DNA of 64,000 bases from Mangifera indica (lineage: Eukaryota; Streptophyta; Magnoliopsida; Sapindales; Anacardiaceae): NCBI RefSeq assembly GCF_011075055.1, contig NC_058151.1, forward strand, positions 14,327,800 to 14,391,799, given 5' to 3'. A model generated the notes under the pieces. It saw only the letters and a list, made by a program, of their open reading frames with translations. It did no database searches and was not told the DNA's origin. The position numbers and the translations under genes are program-made. Below, piece by piece: positions 13,378 to 25,610 of the stretch; the stretch's first letter is position 1; each line of letters begins with the position of its first letter.

Positions 13378-14756
13378 TCTAAACGGTATGACCACCAGGA
13401 AGAACAATGTTGTTGAAAAGGAGTATGAATATTCTGCTTGGCAGGTGAGGAAGAGAGAGAGAAAAAGAGGTTCCAATATGAAAGGAAAGGTTAGTTCCAG
13501 GTCTAATAAATAGACTTGGTCAAGGTCACATGCCTTCAATTCAACATTAATTATAAGCTACAATGAAGGGGAAAAGTAATTGATTTATGATCAATTCCAA
13601 GACATGGGGCCGTTCATTTGGTAATTTCGCCATCATTGAAGTCTCAAAATTTTGGTCTAATTTGTTTTTTGATGAGTATATTCAACAGGTTTAGGTCCAT
13701 GTGGTGTTGATCTATGACCAAATTAAAGACCCAGTTAAAAGCATTTTTGTCATTGTTTTAGGCTAAGTCCAGTCAATTTGGGCCACCCAATTAGCAGTTT
13801 GTGGTCCTATGTGACGATAAAAAAGTTGTCATTAAAGGCAAATGAATTGATATGATATTATGTAATTAATAATTTTAAAATATGATAAAAGTAAATAATT
13901 ATATATCTAATTAAATGATTAGACATTTATTTTGTTTGTATTTAATAATATATATTATTTGTACACGTAATATTATCCTTATTTAGTAAATTCTCTAATT
14001 TAAAATCATTAATTCTAATTACAAGTCAATCTATTAATACCTAAAATGACAATTCGTACTTCTGAACTAAATCTCTGACTCACTTAGTATTGTATAAAAA
14101 AGGATTCTTTTATAAAAATCAGGATAAAAATAGAAACAGAGATGAATAAAATCTTTATAGTTAGAAATAAAGATAAATATATACATTTGATTTGTCTATT
14201 TTTTTATATATTTTTAAAATTTTTAAAAATTAAATTATATTTAAAATTTTAAACTATTGTAAATATGCCGTAACATTTAGTAAGTTTTATTTTATTTTAT
14301 TAAAGGATGAGGAGAGAAACGGAGGGAAATTTTTGACGAAAATTATCTGTAAACCCTGCATTGGGGTCAGGGCAGAGATTTAAAAAACCTGCCTACAGTG
14401 ACGAGAACAAGGTTTACCCCGTTACCATCCCTAATAGTAGCTGATCTTTGTCTTCATATCGTTTAGTTTTCTTTCATTAATTGGGTCTAAATTTGGGCAT
14501 TCTGTATCAGATTAGTTAGCCCAATACTAGCCCATACAGATATTAAAAAAAAAAGGTTTTTCGTTCTCGGGCAGGCCCAAATCTGCTAGGCCTTTTGAAT
14601 AATTGTTGCATAACAATGTTTGGGCGTCCGGTCCCAAATCACATTAATTCAGCATTAATGTAAACACATCCTAATGAACAATTAAATTGTTCAATCAAAA
14701 TCACAGGATATTGTACAACAATTTTGACTCTGAAGTGACAAAGCCCGGTTCCCATG

Positions 14757-16175
14757 TTAACTCTTTCTCTTTCCTTCTGCTTCTTTGTCAGCTTTCAACT
14801 TGGCTTCTTCTCTTGCCACTTCCAGGGCCTGGATTAGCATTCTCAGGGTAAAATCCACGTCAGGTGGAAATTTTTTTGGCATCAAATGCTCTGCAACATC
14901 AGCTGGGGTCAGCCTTGTTTCTTGCAGCAATTCACTAACGGCTGCGAACAAATCATGTGACTCAATATTCAGATAGTTCTTGGCTAAAACTTTGAATGCT
15001 TCAAAGCTACAATATGACAACTCTATATGCTTATCCATTCTTCCTTTCCGAATTAGAGCTGGATCGAGCTTCTCTATGTGATTTGTTGTGAATACTATTA
15101 ATCTTTCACCCTCACAAGCTGACCAAATTCCGTCAATAAAATTCAATAATCCTGAAAGAGTAACCTGGCTGCTTCTTGTCTCATTTTCTTCTTTCTCAAG
15201 TTTCTGTCTCGGATCCCTCTCAATGCTATTTCCCTCTTCTTGTTTCTCCTTTTTCTTCCTCCTTTGGCCTGTGAGATCAAGCGAACAATCGATGTCTTCA
15301 ATGACGATAACCGATTTTCTAGATGTTTCAATCAACAGCTTTCTCAGTTCAGTATTGTCTTTGACAGCAGTGAGCTCAAGATCATACAAATCATAGCCTA
15401 AAAGATTGGCCATGGCAGCAATCATGGTAGACTTACCAGTGCCTGGGGGGCCATACAAAAGGTACCCCCTTTTCCAGGCTCTGCCAGTTCTCGCATAGAA
15501 GCCCTCAGCCTTGCTGAATGTAATCAAGTCTTCAATGATCTCTTGTTTCTTCTCAGGCTCCATGGCAAGTATCTGGAATGTTGCAGGGTGATCAAATGTC
15601 ACGTGGCTCCACCTTGAACCATTGTTTGTGTAAAGCTTTCGCATTCGGTTTCTGACCTTGATATCGTTCCCTTCTTTCAGGACATTAACAAGATAAGGCC
15701 CCAAGATGAGGTCCCTGTATCGCTTATGGAAAGTAAGCTTGTAGAATCTCTCTTCATCCGGCACAGAATACAGAGAAAAAACCTCAGACTTTGTAATGTT
15801 TTTCCCTGAAGTCCACCACAGTTTGACTCCCTGGAACTCATGAGAAACCTCTTCATTATCATCCATGCTCAACATAAGTGACTGGTTACTGTGCTTGACA
15901 ATATCAGCTTTGAGTTTCTTAGCTTGGGTAGAAGACTCGTAGCTCAGATAATTCTCAATAGCTGAGTAAGCTTCGTTACGCTTGAAACCCTCACTTGTAA
16001 ACTCATGAAATGTGATTTGAATATAAGGGTAGATGAAAGTGACCAAACTTTTCGAGTATTTCAGAAAGAAACTTGTAAGTTCATAAGGAAAATATTCCTG
16101 AAATATTGCCCAAACAAACAGTAAACCAGCTAGAATAGAACCCGGATGAGCAAACAAGTCTTTAGTGACATCCAT
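14757..16175 (-). CDS. AAA-ATPase, BCS1/ASD-like (At3g28580 type), array locus A
   Basis: Intronless 472-aa membrane-anchored AAA-ATPase. Relatives in plants sit in mitochondrial or ER membranes and are stress-linked; the substrate is unknown. I start at 16175 (MDVTKDLFAH), matching the paralogue start METAKDLFAY; the frame is open 20 codons further up. Residues about 8-30 form an N-terminal hydrophobic anchor, then an AAA-associated domain to about residue 200. Next come Walker A GPPGTGKS (242-249), Walker B VIVIEDID (289-296), sensor-1 FTTN, and the arginine-finger segment LIRKGRMD. The charged insert RRKKKEKQEE follows Walker B, as usual for the family. The C-terminus is a Lys/Glu-rich helix ending EGKRKS. 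It is the outermost and most diverged member of its subfamily in the array, and all catalytic motifs are intact. Confidence 0.9.
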   Translation of the reverse strand: MDVTKDLFAHPGSILAGLLFVWAIFQEYFPYELTSFFLKYSKSLVTFIYPYIQITFHEFTSEGFKRNEAYSAIENYLSYESSTQAKKLKADIVKHSNQSLMLSMDDNEEVSHEFQGVKLWWTSGKNITKSEVFSLYSVPDEERFYKLTFHKRYRDLILGPYLVNVLKEGNDIKVRNRMRKLYTNNGSRWSHVTFDHPATFQILAMEPEKKQEIIEDLITFSKAEGFYARTGRAWKRGYLLYGPPGTGKSTMIAAMANLLGYDLYDLELTAVKDNTELRKLLIETSRKSVIVIEDIDCSLDLTGQRRKKKEKQEEGNSIERDPRQKLEKEENETRSSQVTLSGLLNFIDGIWSACEGERLIVFTTNHIEKLDPALIRKGRMDKHIELSYCSFEAFKVLAKNYLNIESHDLFAAVSELLQETRLTPADVAEHLMPKKFPPDVDFTLRMLIQALEVAREEAKLKADKEAEGKRKS

Positions 16176-16220
16176 TTTCGAGCTTCTGGGAAATTCTGAG
16201 ACTAGGTTAATTCTGAGTGA

Positions 16221-16228
16221 CTTAAATA
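16221..16228 (-). promoter_or_regulatory. TATA-like box of locus A
   Basis: TATTTAAG on the minus strand, 46 bp upstream of the chosen ATG. The same motif in the same context (GCTTATTTAAGCCACTC-like) precedes the other members of this subfamily. Confidence 0.45.
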
Positions 16229-16427
16229 AGAACACCTGGAGTCTGTTTTTGTGAAGAGAAGAGATTGCTGAATGTGACCTGTAATTGACAAGTGATTTTG
16301 TCTGCTAGTCCAGAGTTGGCCACTAATGGACCGTGTTGTTTCCGTGTGTGACATAATAAAGGACTTGTTCTCACCCACCATACAATACAATGAAAACTTA
16401 AAAGTTGCATTTTCCAATTTTTAAAAA

Positions 16428-17147
16428 GGCCAAACGACTATTTCCCACCCAAACTATGCTGAAACGTCAAAGTTTTTCTCTTTAACTATGAAAATGCCGT
16501 TTATCCACCCATGAGCAGGTAAAATTAGTGGTAATAAGGATAAAATCGTTATTTTATATTTAATATTAAAAATAAACTTAAATATGATTTATTTCCCTCC
16601 CCTAAATTTAAAAAATTAACTTTTCACCCCTAAGCCAAGTTTGAAAAGATCACATTTCCCTCCCTAGGGTTTAGTTTCCAAACCTATTCACTTTCTCCGG
16701 CACCATCGCCGACCGTCGCTCCCTCCTGATGGTTTCTTTTCCACCGACGACCCACCTCAACCCCACCCCAACCCATCCAGCATCAAGAAACATTGTCTGG
16801 GAAGAGAAATCGTCTTCCCAGAGGACGAAGATGAGATCGATCTATCTCGGTTTGATCATTTGGGAAGACGATCGTCTTCCCAGGCGAAGACGAGATGACT
16901 CGTCGTCCTCTGGAAAAAATAATCCCTTTTTAAACTTTGAAGAAAATTTTAGGAGAAAAATTATGAGATTTCAAATTAAGGGGGGGAATTATGATAAATT
17001 TTTTTTTATTAAGTAATAATTTTATCTCTAACAGTAATTAAGATTTTTAATAGAAAATTACTTATGAATGGATATCTAAATTGTTGAAAGTTAATGATAA
17101 TAATATGGGTTTTCAATAAACCTTGGGTGGGAATAAGAGTTTTGGCC
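16428..17147. mobile_element. Non-autonomous MULE-like fold-back element, copy 3
   Basis: The left end is GGCCAAACGACTATTTCCC. The right end is a diverged complement, TTGGGTGGGAATAAGAGTTTTGGCC. The interior again has a CCGACGACC-type centre with GAAGACGA/TCGTCTTC repeats that pair internally. I see no clear target duplication (flanks TTTTAAAAA and ATAATAAAT), so one border may be rearranged. It lies about 250 bp upstream of locus A and could affect its promoter. Confidence 0.75.
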
Positions 17148-18985
17148 ATAATAAATATTTTGACCTAACAAATCTTTTGTAGGTGTGGGGTTGTAGGAAC
17201 TTTTGATTAAAATATTATGGGAAGTACATGAATATTGGATTTTGGGTACAATGGTGACACGTACCATGAGATGACAGCACTATCTATAGAAAAGGATTAA
17301 TAAACAGCCCATGCCCATCACTTCTATAAAATATGATATGCTGAGTTTGTATATATATCTAGAATGGTTATTTAAATGGACTATAAACTTTAAAAAATGT
17401 TTTAAATTATAAAATCTAAAATCAAAACTATCATGAACTAAATGACTTGACGATGAGTAACGTTATTTGGATTAAGATGTGACTCTCTTGGGATATCCTC
17501 AAGCTGTGGATAGCATTTAGTGGATGTGGATGGATTCTTGTTCAGTGGTTCTTTAGGAAACTCCTGTGGTCCATTCGAGCCTGCTTGAACGGGCCTGAAA
17601 AGTTTGTTATAAGCTCTCCAGCCCGAAAAGCAAGAGCCCCATTCCGGTGTACTTTGTTTTCCTAATTCCATTCAATTTTCAGACTCGTTTCAACGTTGAA
17701 TTGGGTGAAGATGTGCAAACCATTCCCGATGTCGCCGATCAAAGAATTTCTACTAGTTGACTGTTGACAAGAACAGTCTGCTGGGGAGGGGCAAAAAGTT
17801 GCCAGGGCACCTTCTTTAGAATCAGCAAAGGATTATCCAAATGAAAATTCTTTATCTGGTTATGAAAGCTTGGAAAGCTCTGTAAAATTCCTGGTCTGAC
17901 CTACTGTCTTTTGTGTCCAAAATGGTTTTGTTTTTGGGTTTGCAACCCAAAACAATCGGTAGCCATTTTGGATACACAATCCATCATTGTTTTGATTTTC
18001 AGTTATGCAAGCCGAAACATCTCTGAATACCTAAGATCTTCACAGATTCTCTAACTAGTCACATCTTAACATCCCAAATAATATGATATACATGCACACG
18101 TATAACATCTCTCCGTGAGTTAGGATTGGCCTACGTTGTCACAACATCCAGTGTAATTATTGGTTTATGTCCAGATATGCGTCTTGGTATTTGAATTCCT
18201 TGTCTTAAAAGCCAACATATAATAAAATATTTCCAGTTGCAACTTTTTGTGCATGTGAATCCACACTTATTTTATCTTTTCCTGTCATTTTAAAATCTGA
18301 ATGCAGAGAAGGTTTTTGTTATTTCTTGATCATTAATAATACCAACACTGAATAATTCGTATGTAAGATGATCACCGGACAAAGGTCAAAGAGGGTTATG
18401 GTGCTTTTTAAATTGGACAAACATCATGGGTATAAAGTAAGTCATCTGCAAGGCAACTCAATTCTGCATATTTCATTTGAGTTTTGTATGTGAAAATATG
18501 CAAATCCTGCTAGGTTGAACCAGAAGAGCCATCATTGGATCTAGCAAACATGAAAATATCACCAATTTTTATTAACATATCTTCACTTTTATTTCGAGCT
18601 TGGTTGTGGATTACAAAATTTGCACAAAGGAATAAATGTCACCCTCATAACCAGACCTTTGAAGGTGGCATTGGGTTGGGGTTCAAAATCATTGTAATTC
18701 ATCCCATGGTCAAGTTATTAGACACACAGTTTATCATGATTTTGTTTTTGGGTTTGCAATCCAAAATGCATATTGATAGTTTAAGGAATTCATAGACTAT
18801 TTAATAAATCAAATCTTTTTGTTTTTATCGGATGTGAGATACACAGACAAAGTACAGACAAACCTAATATCTCATCAGTGCTTTGTCAATATGGGATTTG
18901 GTCAGGAGTATCACATGTGTACACAAACTAATCTAATCATCAATTACATTATTCAAACGAAGTCACATAAACTTTTACAACAATT
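17148..18985. other. 3' flank of locus B; first copy of a 1.6-kb duplicated block
   Basis: From about 17414 this sequence is repeated, with small indels, at 24004-25610 downstream of the frameshifted locus. No intact gene is present. The block contains decayed coding-like sequence (see 17438-17950) and then AT-rich DNA running up to the AAA stop codon. A plus-strand ORF at 18535-18795 is not conserved in frame in the other copy. Confidence 0.7.
17438..17950 (-). pseudogene. Decayed unrecognised coding fragment, copy 1
   Basis: A minus-strand reading frame (17438-17671) starting MELGKQSTPEWGSCFSGWRA is also readable in the duplicate near 24010-24260. A 6-base gap there keeps frame, and many positions are conserved (for example GSCFSGWRAYNKLFRP). 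Just beyond, about 17730-17900 can be read as NPLLILKKVP...QQLFA-type sequence, but with a stop and a frameshift. The frame-preserving differences suggest a once-coding gene piece that was duplicated with the AAA unit. I do not recognise the protein. Confidence 0.35.
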
Positions 18986-20440
18986 TCACTCTAAAGTAAC
19001 AAAGCCTTGTTCCCCTGTTAACTCTTTCTCTTTCTCTTTCTCTTGTGCTTCTTTCTCAGCTTTCAACTTTGCTTCTTCTCTTGCCACTTCCAGGGCCTGG
19101 ATTAAGCTTCTTAGGCCAAAATCCACGTCAGGTGGAAATTTTTTTGGCATCAAATGCTCTGCAACATCAGCTGGGGTCAGTTTTGTTTCTTGCAGCAATT
19201 CACTGACTGTTGTGAACAAATCATGTGAATCAACATTGAGATAGTTCTTGGCTAGAATTTTGAATGCTTCAAAGTTACAATATGACAGCTCTATATGCTT
19301 ATCCATTCTTCCTTTCCGAATTAGAGCTGGATCGAGCTTCTCTATGTGATTTGTTGTGAACACTATTAATCTTTCACCTCCACAAGCTGACCAAATTCCA
19401 TCAATAAAATTCAGTAATCCTGAAAGAGTAACCTGGCTGCTTCTTGTCTCATTTTCTTCTTTCTTAACTTTCTGACTTGGATCCTTCTCAATATTTCCCC
19501 CTTCTTCTTTCTCCTTTTTCTTCCTCCTTTGGCCTGTGAGATCAAGTGAACAATCGATGTCTTCAATGACAATAACCGATTTTCTAGTCGTTTCAATTAG
19601 TAGCTTTCTCAGTTCAGTATTGTCTCTGACAGCAGTGAGCTCTAGATCATACAAATCATAGCCTAAAAGATTGGCCATGGCAGCAACCATAGTGGACTTA
19701 CCAGTCCCCGGAGGGCCATACAAAAGGTACCCTCTTTTCCAGGCTCTCCCAATCCTTGCATAGAAGTCCTCAGCCTTGCTGAATGTAATCAAGTCTTCAA
19801 TGATCTCTTGCTTTGTCTCAGGTTCCATGGCAAGTGTCTGAAATGTTGCAGGGTGCTCAAATGTCACATGGCTCCACCACGAACCCTTGTTCGTGTAAAG
19901 CTTCCGCATCCGGTTTCTGACCTTGATTTCGTTTCCTTCTTTCATGACATTAAAAAGATAAGGCCCCAAGATGAGGTCCCTGTATCGCTTATGGAAAGTG
20001 AGCTTGTAGAATCTCTGTTCAACCGTCCCAGCATAGAAAGATACCGCCTCAGTCGTTGTTCCGTCTTTCCCTGAAGTCCACCACAATTGAACTCCCTGGA
20101 ACTCATCAGAAACCTCTTCATAATCATCCATGGTCAGCACAAGTGACTGATTATTTTTCTTGACAATATCAGCTTTGAGTCTCTTAGCTTGGGTAGAAGA
20201 CTTGGAGATCAGATAATTCTCAATCGCCGGGTAAACCTCACTACGCATCAAACGATCACCTGTAAATTGATGAAACGTGACTTGGATGTAAGGGTGGATG
20301 AAAGTGACCAACCTTTTTGAATATCTCTTAATGTAAAGCTTAATTTCATGAGGAAAATAATGCAGAAACATGGCCCGAACAAACATTACACTAGCAAGAA
20401 CAGAACCCACATAAGCAAACAAGTCTTTAGCGGTTTCCAT
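18986..20440 (-). CDS. AAA-ATPase, BCS1/ASD-like, array locus B
   Basis: Intronless, 484 aa, start METAKDLFAY at 20440. The N-terminal hydrophobic segment (about 8-30) and AAA-associated domain are followed by Walker A GPPGTGKS (242-249), Walker B VIVIEDID (289-296), sensor-1 FTTN (361-364), and LIRKGRMD (373-380) with the likely arginine fingers R375 and R378. A basic/acidic insert RRKKKEKEEGG follows Walker B. The tail is a Lys/Glu repeat (EAQEKEKEKE) ending GFVTLE. All ATPase motifs are present, so it is probably active. Closest relative in the window is the frameshifted copy at 25611-27052; the tail Lys-Glu repeat is longer here. The family is membrane-anchored with the ATPase domain facing the matrix or cytosol; the substrate is not known. 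Confidence 0.92.
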   Translation of the reverse strand: METAKDLFAYVGSVLASVMFVRAMFLHYFPHEIKLYIKRYSKRLVTFIHPYIQVTFHQFTGDRLMRSEVYPAIENYLISKSSTQAKRLKADIVKKNNQSLVLTMDDYEEVSDEFQGVQLWWTSGKDGTTTEAVSFYAGTVEQRFYKLTFHKRYRDLILGPYLFNVMKEGNEIKVRNRMRKLYTNKGSWWSHVTFEHPATFQTLAMEPETKQEIIEDLITFSKAEDFYARIGRAWKRGYLLYGPPGTGKSTMVAAMANLLGYDLYDLELTAVRDNTELRKLLIETTRKSVIVIEDIDCSLDLTGQRRKKKEKEEGGNIEKDPSQKVKKEENETRSSQVTLSGLLNFIDGIWSACGGERLIVFTTNHIEKLDPALIRKGRMDKHIELSYCNFEAFKILAKNYLNVDSHDLFTTVSELLQETKLTPADVAEHLMPKKFPPDVDFGLRSLIQALEVAREEAKLKAEKEAQEKEKEKELTGEQGFVTLE

Positions 20441-20504
20441 TCTTGAGCGTAATGGGGTTTCTGGAAGCTTAATGTTGTGTTGAGGAAAGGGTAATTTTGA
20501 GTGG

Positions 20505-20512
20505 CTTAAATA
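20505..20512 (-). promoter_or_regulatory. TATA-like box of locus B
   Basis: TATTTAAG on the minus strand, about 65 bp upstream of the ATG. It is inside a promoter block also found upstream of the other copies. Confidence 0.5.
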
Positions 20513-21605
20513 AGCTTAGTTGGGTAATCTTGTGTGTGAACACATTGTGGGAAGAGACACTGAAAGTTTTGTCTGCATCTCCCCACTTGTCCTTTAAGTG
20601 AAGCAAAGTTGTTAGTATCCATGGACTGGCAGGTGAAATGTGAGTACAATATTTAGCTGAGCTTTAAAGGAAATTGGATTATCATACATTGGTGACATCT
20701 AGCTACCCTGATATCATGGCTATGATGTAAGGGTTCATTTGTCTGTGATTAGAGTAAAATATTCTTTCTTTCTATTAATTGCGAAGAAAACTTTGTGACA
20801 CTAAGATTCTTCACGGCTCTGTTGAGATGACTCCACTAAATACGTTTCAATAATTTATTCCTAAAACTTCAAAATTTCAAATAAAAACAAAGAAAATCAT
20901 TTGCGCCTCCTGGCAGTTATCTATTCTAGTATCTCAAGAGGATTGGATTCAGTTCGAGTTGTTTAAACTCAAATTCGAAGTCAAATCAAACGAGTAAGGA
21001 TTGTGTTCGATTTCATCTGTGAAATAAATATATTCATGCACTACATATGAATAGAGTTTTTCCATTTTCATAGGCCTGTTAAGATAAGTTGAGGATGAAT
21101 GCATTGCAAAATAAACAAGCATCGGTTGGGAAGAACAAGAGAAAGAACCATAAAGACTAGGTTCATTGCCATTCAATTACCTCAGTTTTTTCTGTGTATT
21201 GATGCTTCATTCATCTTGTCTGTTGTGAACAATTAAACATATCAAATTGAATTATGTGAAATTCTATAAACATTAAATTCGGTGTACTCGGATTCAAGTT
21301 TGTAATAAAACTCATTCAAACACGATATGAAGTGTTGACGTTAGTTGTTTTCATAACACCATTTGCCCATATACAACTTTCCCTTGGGAAACTTGATCTC
21401 TGTGCTTTTGGTTTTGTTTCTGTGTTTTTTGGAGAAGAGGAAGAGTAAAACCTCTTTTGTAAACAAAAATAACGCAAATTGTTATATCCTTAGGAAGATG
21501 CAGTTTTTGAACAATTTGTAAGTGTCTAACTGCCTTCAACTCCCCACTAATAACTGCCCTTGACAATTAAATTAAACTGGTCCAGCCAATCCGTCATGGG
21601 TGGAT

Positions 21606-22300
21606 GTAGACCCAATACTGTTTTTTACTGAAGAAAATATATTCAGCTGCCATCTTTGACTCTGCTTCAATTATATGCACTTGCTTTAATTTTTGTATTT
21701 CATAATCAAAGAAACTAAAGTTTCTCATCTTTGTAAGAGATAATGACTTTCACTCATAGACGTGTACGGTGGACAATGACTTCCATTCACGTTAAGAACC
21801 ATAAAGCCCAGGTTCATTGCCATTCAATTTCCTTAGTTCTTACCGTGTATTGATGCCTCATTCATCCTGTCTTTTACCGAAGAAAATATATTCAGCCGGA
21901 GCCTGCCATCTTTGACTCTGCTTCAATTATATGCACTTGCTTTAATTTTTGTATTTCATAATCAAAGAAACTAAAGTTTCTCATCTTTGTAAGAGATAAT
22001 GACTTTCACTCATAGACGTGTACGGTGGACAATGACTTCCATTCACGTTAAGAACAATAAAGCTAGGTTCATTGCCATTCAATTTCCTTAGTTTTTACTG
22101 TGTATTGATTCCTCATTCATCCTGCCTTTTACCGAAGAAAATATATTCAGCCTGAGCCTGCCATCTTTGACTCTGCTTCAATTATATGCATTTGCTTTAA
22201 TTTTTATATTCCATAATCAACGAAATTGAAGTTTTTCATCTTTCTAAGAGATAACTGACCTTCATTCATAGAGGTGTAGGGTGAAAAATGACTTTCATTC
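21606..22300. repeat. Three tandem units of about 250 bp upstream of locus B
   Basis: The landmark AAGAAAATATATTCAGC occurs at about 21631, 21880 and 22135, giving periods of roughly 249 and 255 bp. Each unit carries CATCTTTGACTCTGCTTCAA and GAGATAATGACTTTCA-like sequence. The first two units are almost identical and the third is more diverged, so the latest expansion was recent. The equivalent place has two units in locus C and one in the 37-kb and 47-kb blocks. Confidence 0.85.
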
Positions 22301-22508
22301 ACGCTAAAATCTGTAAAGAAATTTAAAAAGTATGAATTTATTCCGTATCCTGCTTACATAGTGAAGTTGGAGAGTGTATTTAGTGCTTTGGAATTCATAA
22401 CAACATCATTTGAAAGCGAAATTGACGGTGAGCAATAGGGGTGAATTTGAGTTGAATTGGCCTTAACATGAATCTATCTGAACTTAGTTTAAATCTAGAA
22501 CAATTGGT

Positions 22509-22830
22509 TCAAGATTGAACTTGGTTCGTTCTATTGGCGATTAATTTATCGGAGAAGTTGACAGAAAAGCTGCCGCCAAACCTGTTCATAATCATCATGC
22601 TCAGCACAGGTGACTGGTTATTGTTCTTGAAAATATCAGCTTCTAGTCTCTTAGCTTGAGTATAAGACTGGGATGTCAGATAATTGTCGATCTCCAAGTT
22701 AGCCTCACCCTGCATAAAAAGATCACGAGTAAACTCATGAAAAGTGACTTGTCGATCTCATAAGGAAAATATTGCTGAAACATGACCCAAATACACATTA
22801 TACTAGCAAGAACATAAGGGAATATATCTT
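22509..22830 (-). pseudogene. AAA-ATPase N-terminal remnant 1
   Basis: The minus strand still reads as family-specific sequence: NYLTSQSYTQAKRLEADIFK and NNNQSPVLSM (compare NYLISKSSTQAKRLKADIVK in locus B). Upstream of this is VTFHEFTRD and a degraded copy of the membrane segment. The piece between the membrane segment and VTFHEF is deleted. The ATPase domain is absent, so this is a gene relic of about 100 codons. Confidence 0.8.
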
Positions 22831-24002
22831 GATAATTGAAGGAGCTCACAAGTCATTTGACTAGTCACATCTTAACATCCTAAGCAATCTGGGATGCCCA
22901 CATATGCCAACATCTTTGTTAATATGAGATTTGTGTAAGTGTGCCATATTGAGCTTAATGAGGTTTATCGAAGGGTAATTTTGAGTGGCTTCAAGGAAGC
23001 TTAGTTGGGTTATCTTGTGTGTGAACACATTGCAGATAAGCGATACTGCTATTGACTGGTAGTTTTGTTTGCAAGTCCGGAGCAGGTTATGGCATGTTGC
23101 AGTAACCATGTGTGACCCTACAAATCTTTTGAGCCAAGCAAAGTGGTTAGCAGAGCTTTCCAGGAAAATAGACTCTCATACATTTTGCCATAGTTTGTAT
23201 TTTAGAGTAAAATATTTTTTTTTCTGTTAATCACTATGTAAATTTTTTTTTTTAATGAGAAATCTGTACAAGTCTATCGCCGCTTTTATGGGATCAAACC
23301 AACCACATTGGATAGGATAAACCCCAGGTTTAGCGACTGATCCCACAGTTATTGAATCAGGTAAATTAAAAATTTAATTTTGATATGTTATCATATAAAA
23401 TTTAAACTTATACTCTCTTATACAGAAAACCTTCTCTTTTGTGACTAAAATTACCCTTTGAAGGTCACTTTGTAAATTTTTGTATTAGGGAAAAAATTTG
23501 TAACACTATGGATTCTTCACATCTCTCTAAGGATGATAGAGTAAAAAGTTTAAATAATTTTTATCTAAAACTTAAAATATTCAAATAAAGAATTATTTGT
23601 AATTCCTCATGCCTAGAGAGATGCATAGATCCGTGCTTCACCAACAAATGGTCAGCTTTCTGTTAGCTGATGATTCATCCTCATCAGGGGATGAGAGGTT
23701 GGAGGTTAATCAGTTCCGTCACTGAAAAAACAGTAAAAGAAAAATATAAACTTTAGAAAAAAAATAATGATTTTTTAAATTTTGAGTAAGAGAAAAGTGA
23801 AAAAAAACTGTTAATTTTTAAAATTAAGAGATGAGAAAATGTGATAAATTTATAATTTTGTTAAATATTTTTATTAAATGATGATTTTACTCTTGATAAT
23901 AATAATAAAATTTAATAAAAAACAAATATTTAAATTTTAAAAAATTATAAAGTGAATAATGAAGTTTGCGCTAAACGTTCGGTAGGAAATAGTCGTTCAG
24001 CC
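22831..24002. other. Relic promoter block and degraded MULE-like half-element
   Basis: About 22950-23050 repeats the AAA promoter block but with the TATA-like motif changed (GAGTGGCTTCAAGGAAGC). From about 23690 to 24002 the sequence matches the right half of the fold-back family, ending GGAAATAGTCGTTCAGCC. The next base starts the block duplicated from 17.41 kb. No gene is present. Confidence 0.6.
23690..24002. mobile_element. Degenerate MULE-like element, right half
   Basis: This has the same order of motifs as the right arms of the intact family members, including AAATGATGATTTTACTCTT and the terminal AATAGTCGTT followed by AGCC. The left arm is not recognisable and there is no target duplication. 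The end coincides exactly with the start of the 1.6-kb duplicated block. Confidence 0.55.
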
Positions 24003-25610
24003 CATCTAAAATCAAAACTATCGTGAACTTTATGACTTGACGATGCGTAAGGTTATTTGGATTAAGATGTGACGCTCTTGGGATAACCTCAAGCTGTCGA
24101 TAGCATTTAGCGGATGGATTCTTGTTCAGTGGCTCTTTAGGAAACTCCTCTGGCCCATTCGAGCCTGCTCGAATGGGCCTGAAAAGTTTGTTATAAGCTC
24201 TCCAGCCCGAAAAGCAAGAGCCCGATTCCAGTGTACTTTATTTTCCTGATCCCCTGCAATTTTCTTTGAAATGCAAGCCAAAGCAAAGCGACCGACTCGT
24301 TTCAACGTTGAATTAATTGAGTGAAGATGTGCAAACCATTCCCGATGTCGCCGATCGAAGAATTTCTACTAGTTGACTGTTGACAAGAGCAGCCTGCTGG
24401 GGAGAGGCAAAAAGTTGCTGGGGCACCTTCTTTAGAATCAGCAAAGGATTATCCGAACGAAAATTCTTTATTTGATTATGAAAGCTTGTAAAATTCCTGG
24501 TCTGACCTACTGTATTTATGTCCAAAATGGTTTTGTTTTTGGGTTTTGTAACCCAAAACAATGGGTAGCCATTTTAGACACATAATCTATCATTGCTTTG
24601 ATTTTGAGTTTTGTTAGCCTAAAGACCTCTTGAAACCTAGGGCCTTCACAGGCTATTAACCAATCACATCTTAGTATTTTAAACGGTGTGAAATGCAAGC
24701 ACATGCATAGCATCTTTTCGTGCTTTGTTGAGATAGGATTGATGTAAGTTGTCACAATATCCAGTATAATTATTGGTTTATGTCCAGATATGCGTCCTGG
24801 TATTTGAATTCCTTGTCTTAAAAGCCAACATATAATAAAATATTTCACTTGCAACCTTTTGTGGATGAATCCATACTTATTTTATCTTTTCCTGTCATTT
24901 TAAAATCTGAATGCAGAGAAGGTTTTTGTTATTTCTTGGTCATTAATAATACCAACACTGAATAATTCGTATGTACGATGATCACTGGACAAAGGTCAAA
25001 GGGGGTTATGGTGCTTTTCAAATTGGACAAACATCAGGGCTACAAAGTAAGTCATCTGCAACGCAACTCAATTCTGCATATTTCATTTGAGTTTTGTATG
25101 TGAAAATATGCAAATCCTGCTAGATTGAACCAGAAGAGCCATCATTGGATCTAGCAAACACGAAAATATCAACAATTTTTATTAAAGTATCTCTACTTTT
25201 ATTTCGAGCTTGGCTGTGGATTACAAAATTTGCACAAACAATTAAGTATCACCCTCATAACAAGACTAGCATTGGGTTGGGGTTCAAAATCATTGTAATT
25301 CTTCATTCATGTTGTAACATCCTTGATAACCCATTGTCAAGATTTTGGACATAGTTTATCATGATTTTGTTTTTGGGTTTGCAACGCAAAATACATATTG
25401 ATAGTTTAAGGAGCTCACAAGCTATTTAACCAGTCAAATCCTCTTGTTTTTAACATATGTGGAATACAGAGACAAAGTACAGACAAACCCAATATCTCAC
25501 CGGTGCTTTGCCAATATGGGATTTGCTTAGGAGTACCACATATGTACACAAACTAATCTAATCATCAATTACATTATTCAAACGAAGTCACATAAACTTT
25601 TACAACAATT
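24003..25610. repeat. 3' flank of locus C; second copy of the 17.41-18.98 kb block
   Basis: Near-colinear with 17414-18985 apart from indels. It includes the decayed coding-like fragment (minus strand; about 24010-24260 and the ORF 24313-24561, which contains NPLLILKKVPQQLFASPQQ). No intact gene is present. Confidence 0.8.

Larger units (their letters stand above)
10184..14756. other. Gene-poor AT-rich intergenic DNA
   Basis: About 4.6 kb without a convincing gene. It contains the weak ORF at 10573-10908 and a long TA microsatellite at 13309-13368. Around 12.0-12.2 kb is almost pure A/T sequence. No TIR, LTR or RNA gene was recognised. Confidence 0.45.
20441..22508. other. Upstream region of locus B
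   Basis: This is promoter-side DNA of locus B, matched by 27053-28500 upstream of locus C. Shared landmarks are the GAGTGGCTTAAATAAGC block, a TGTGTGTGAACACATTG segment and, farther up, the roughly 250-bp repeat units annotated separately. No gene is supported. Confidence 0.7.
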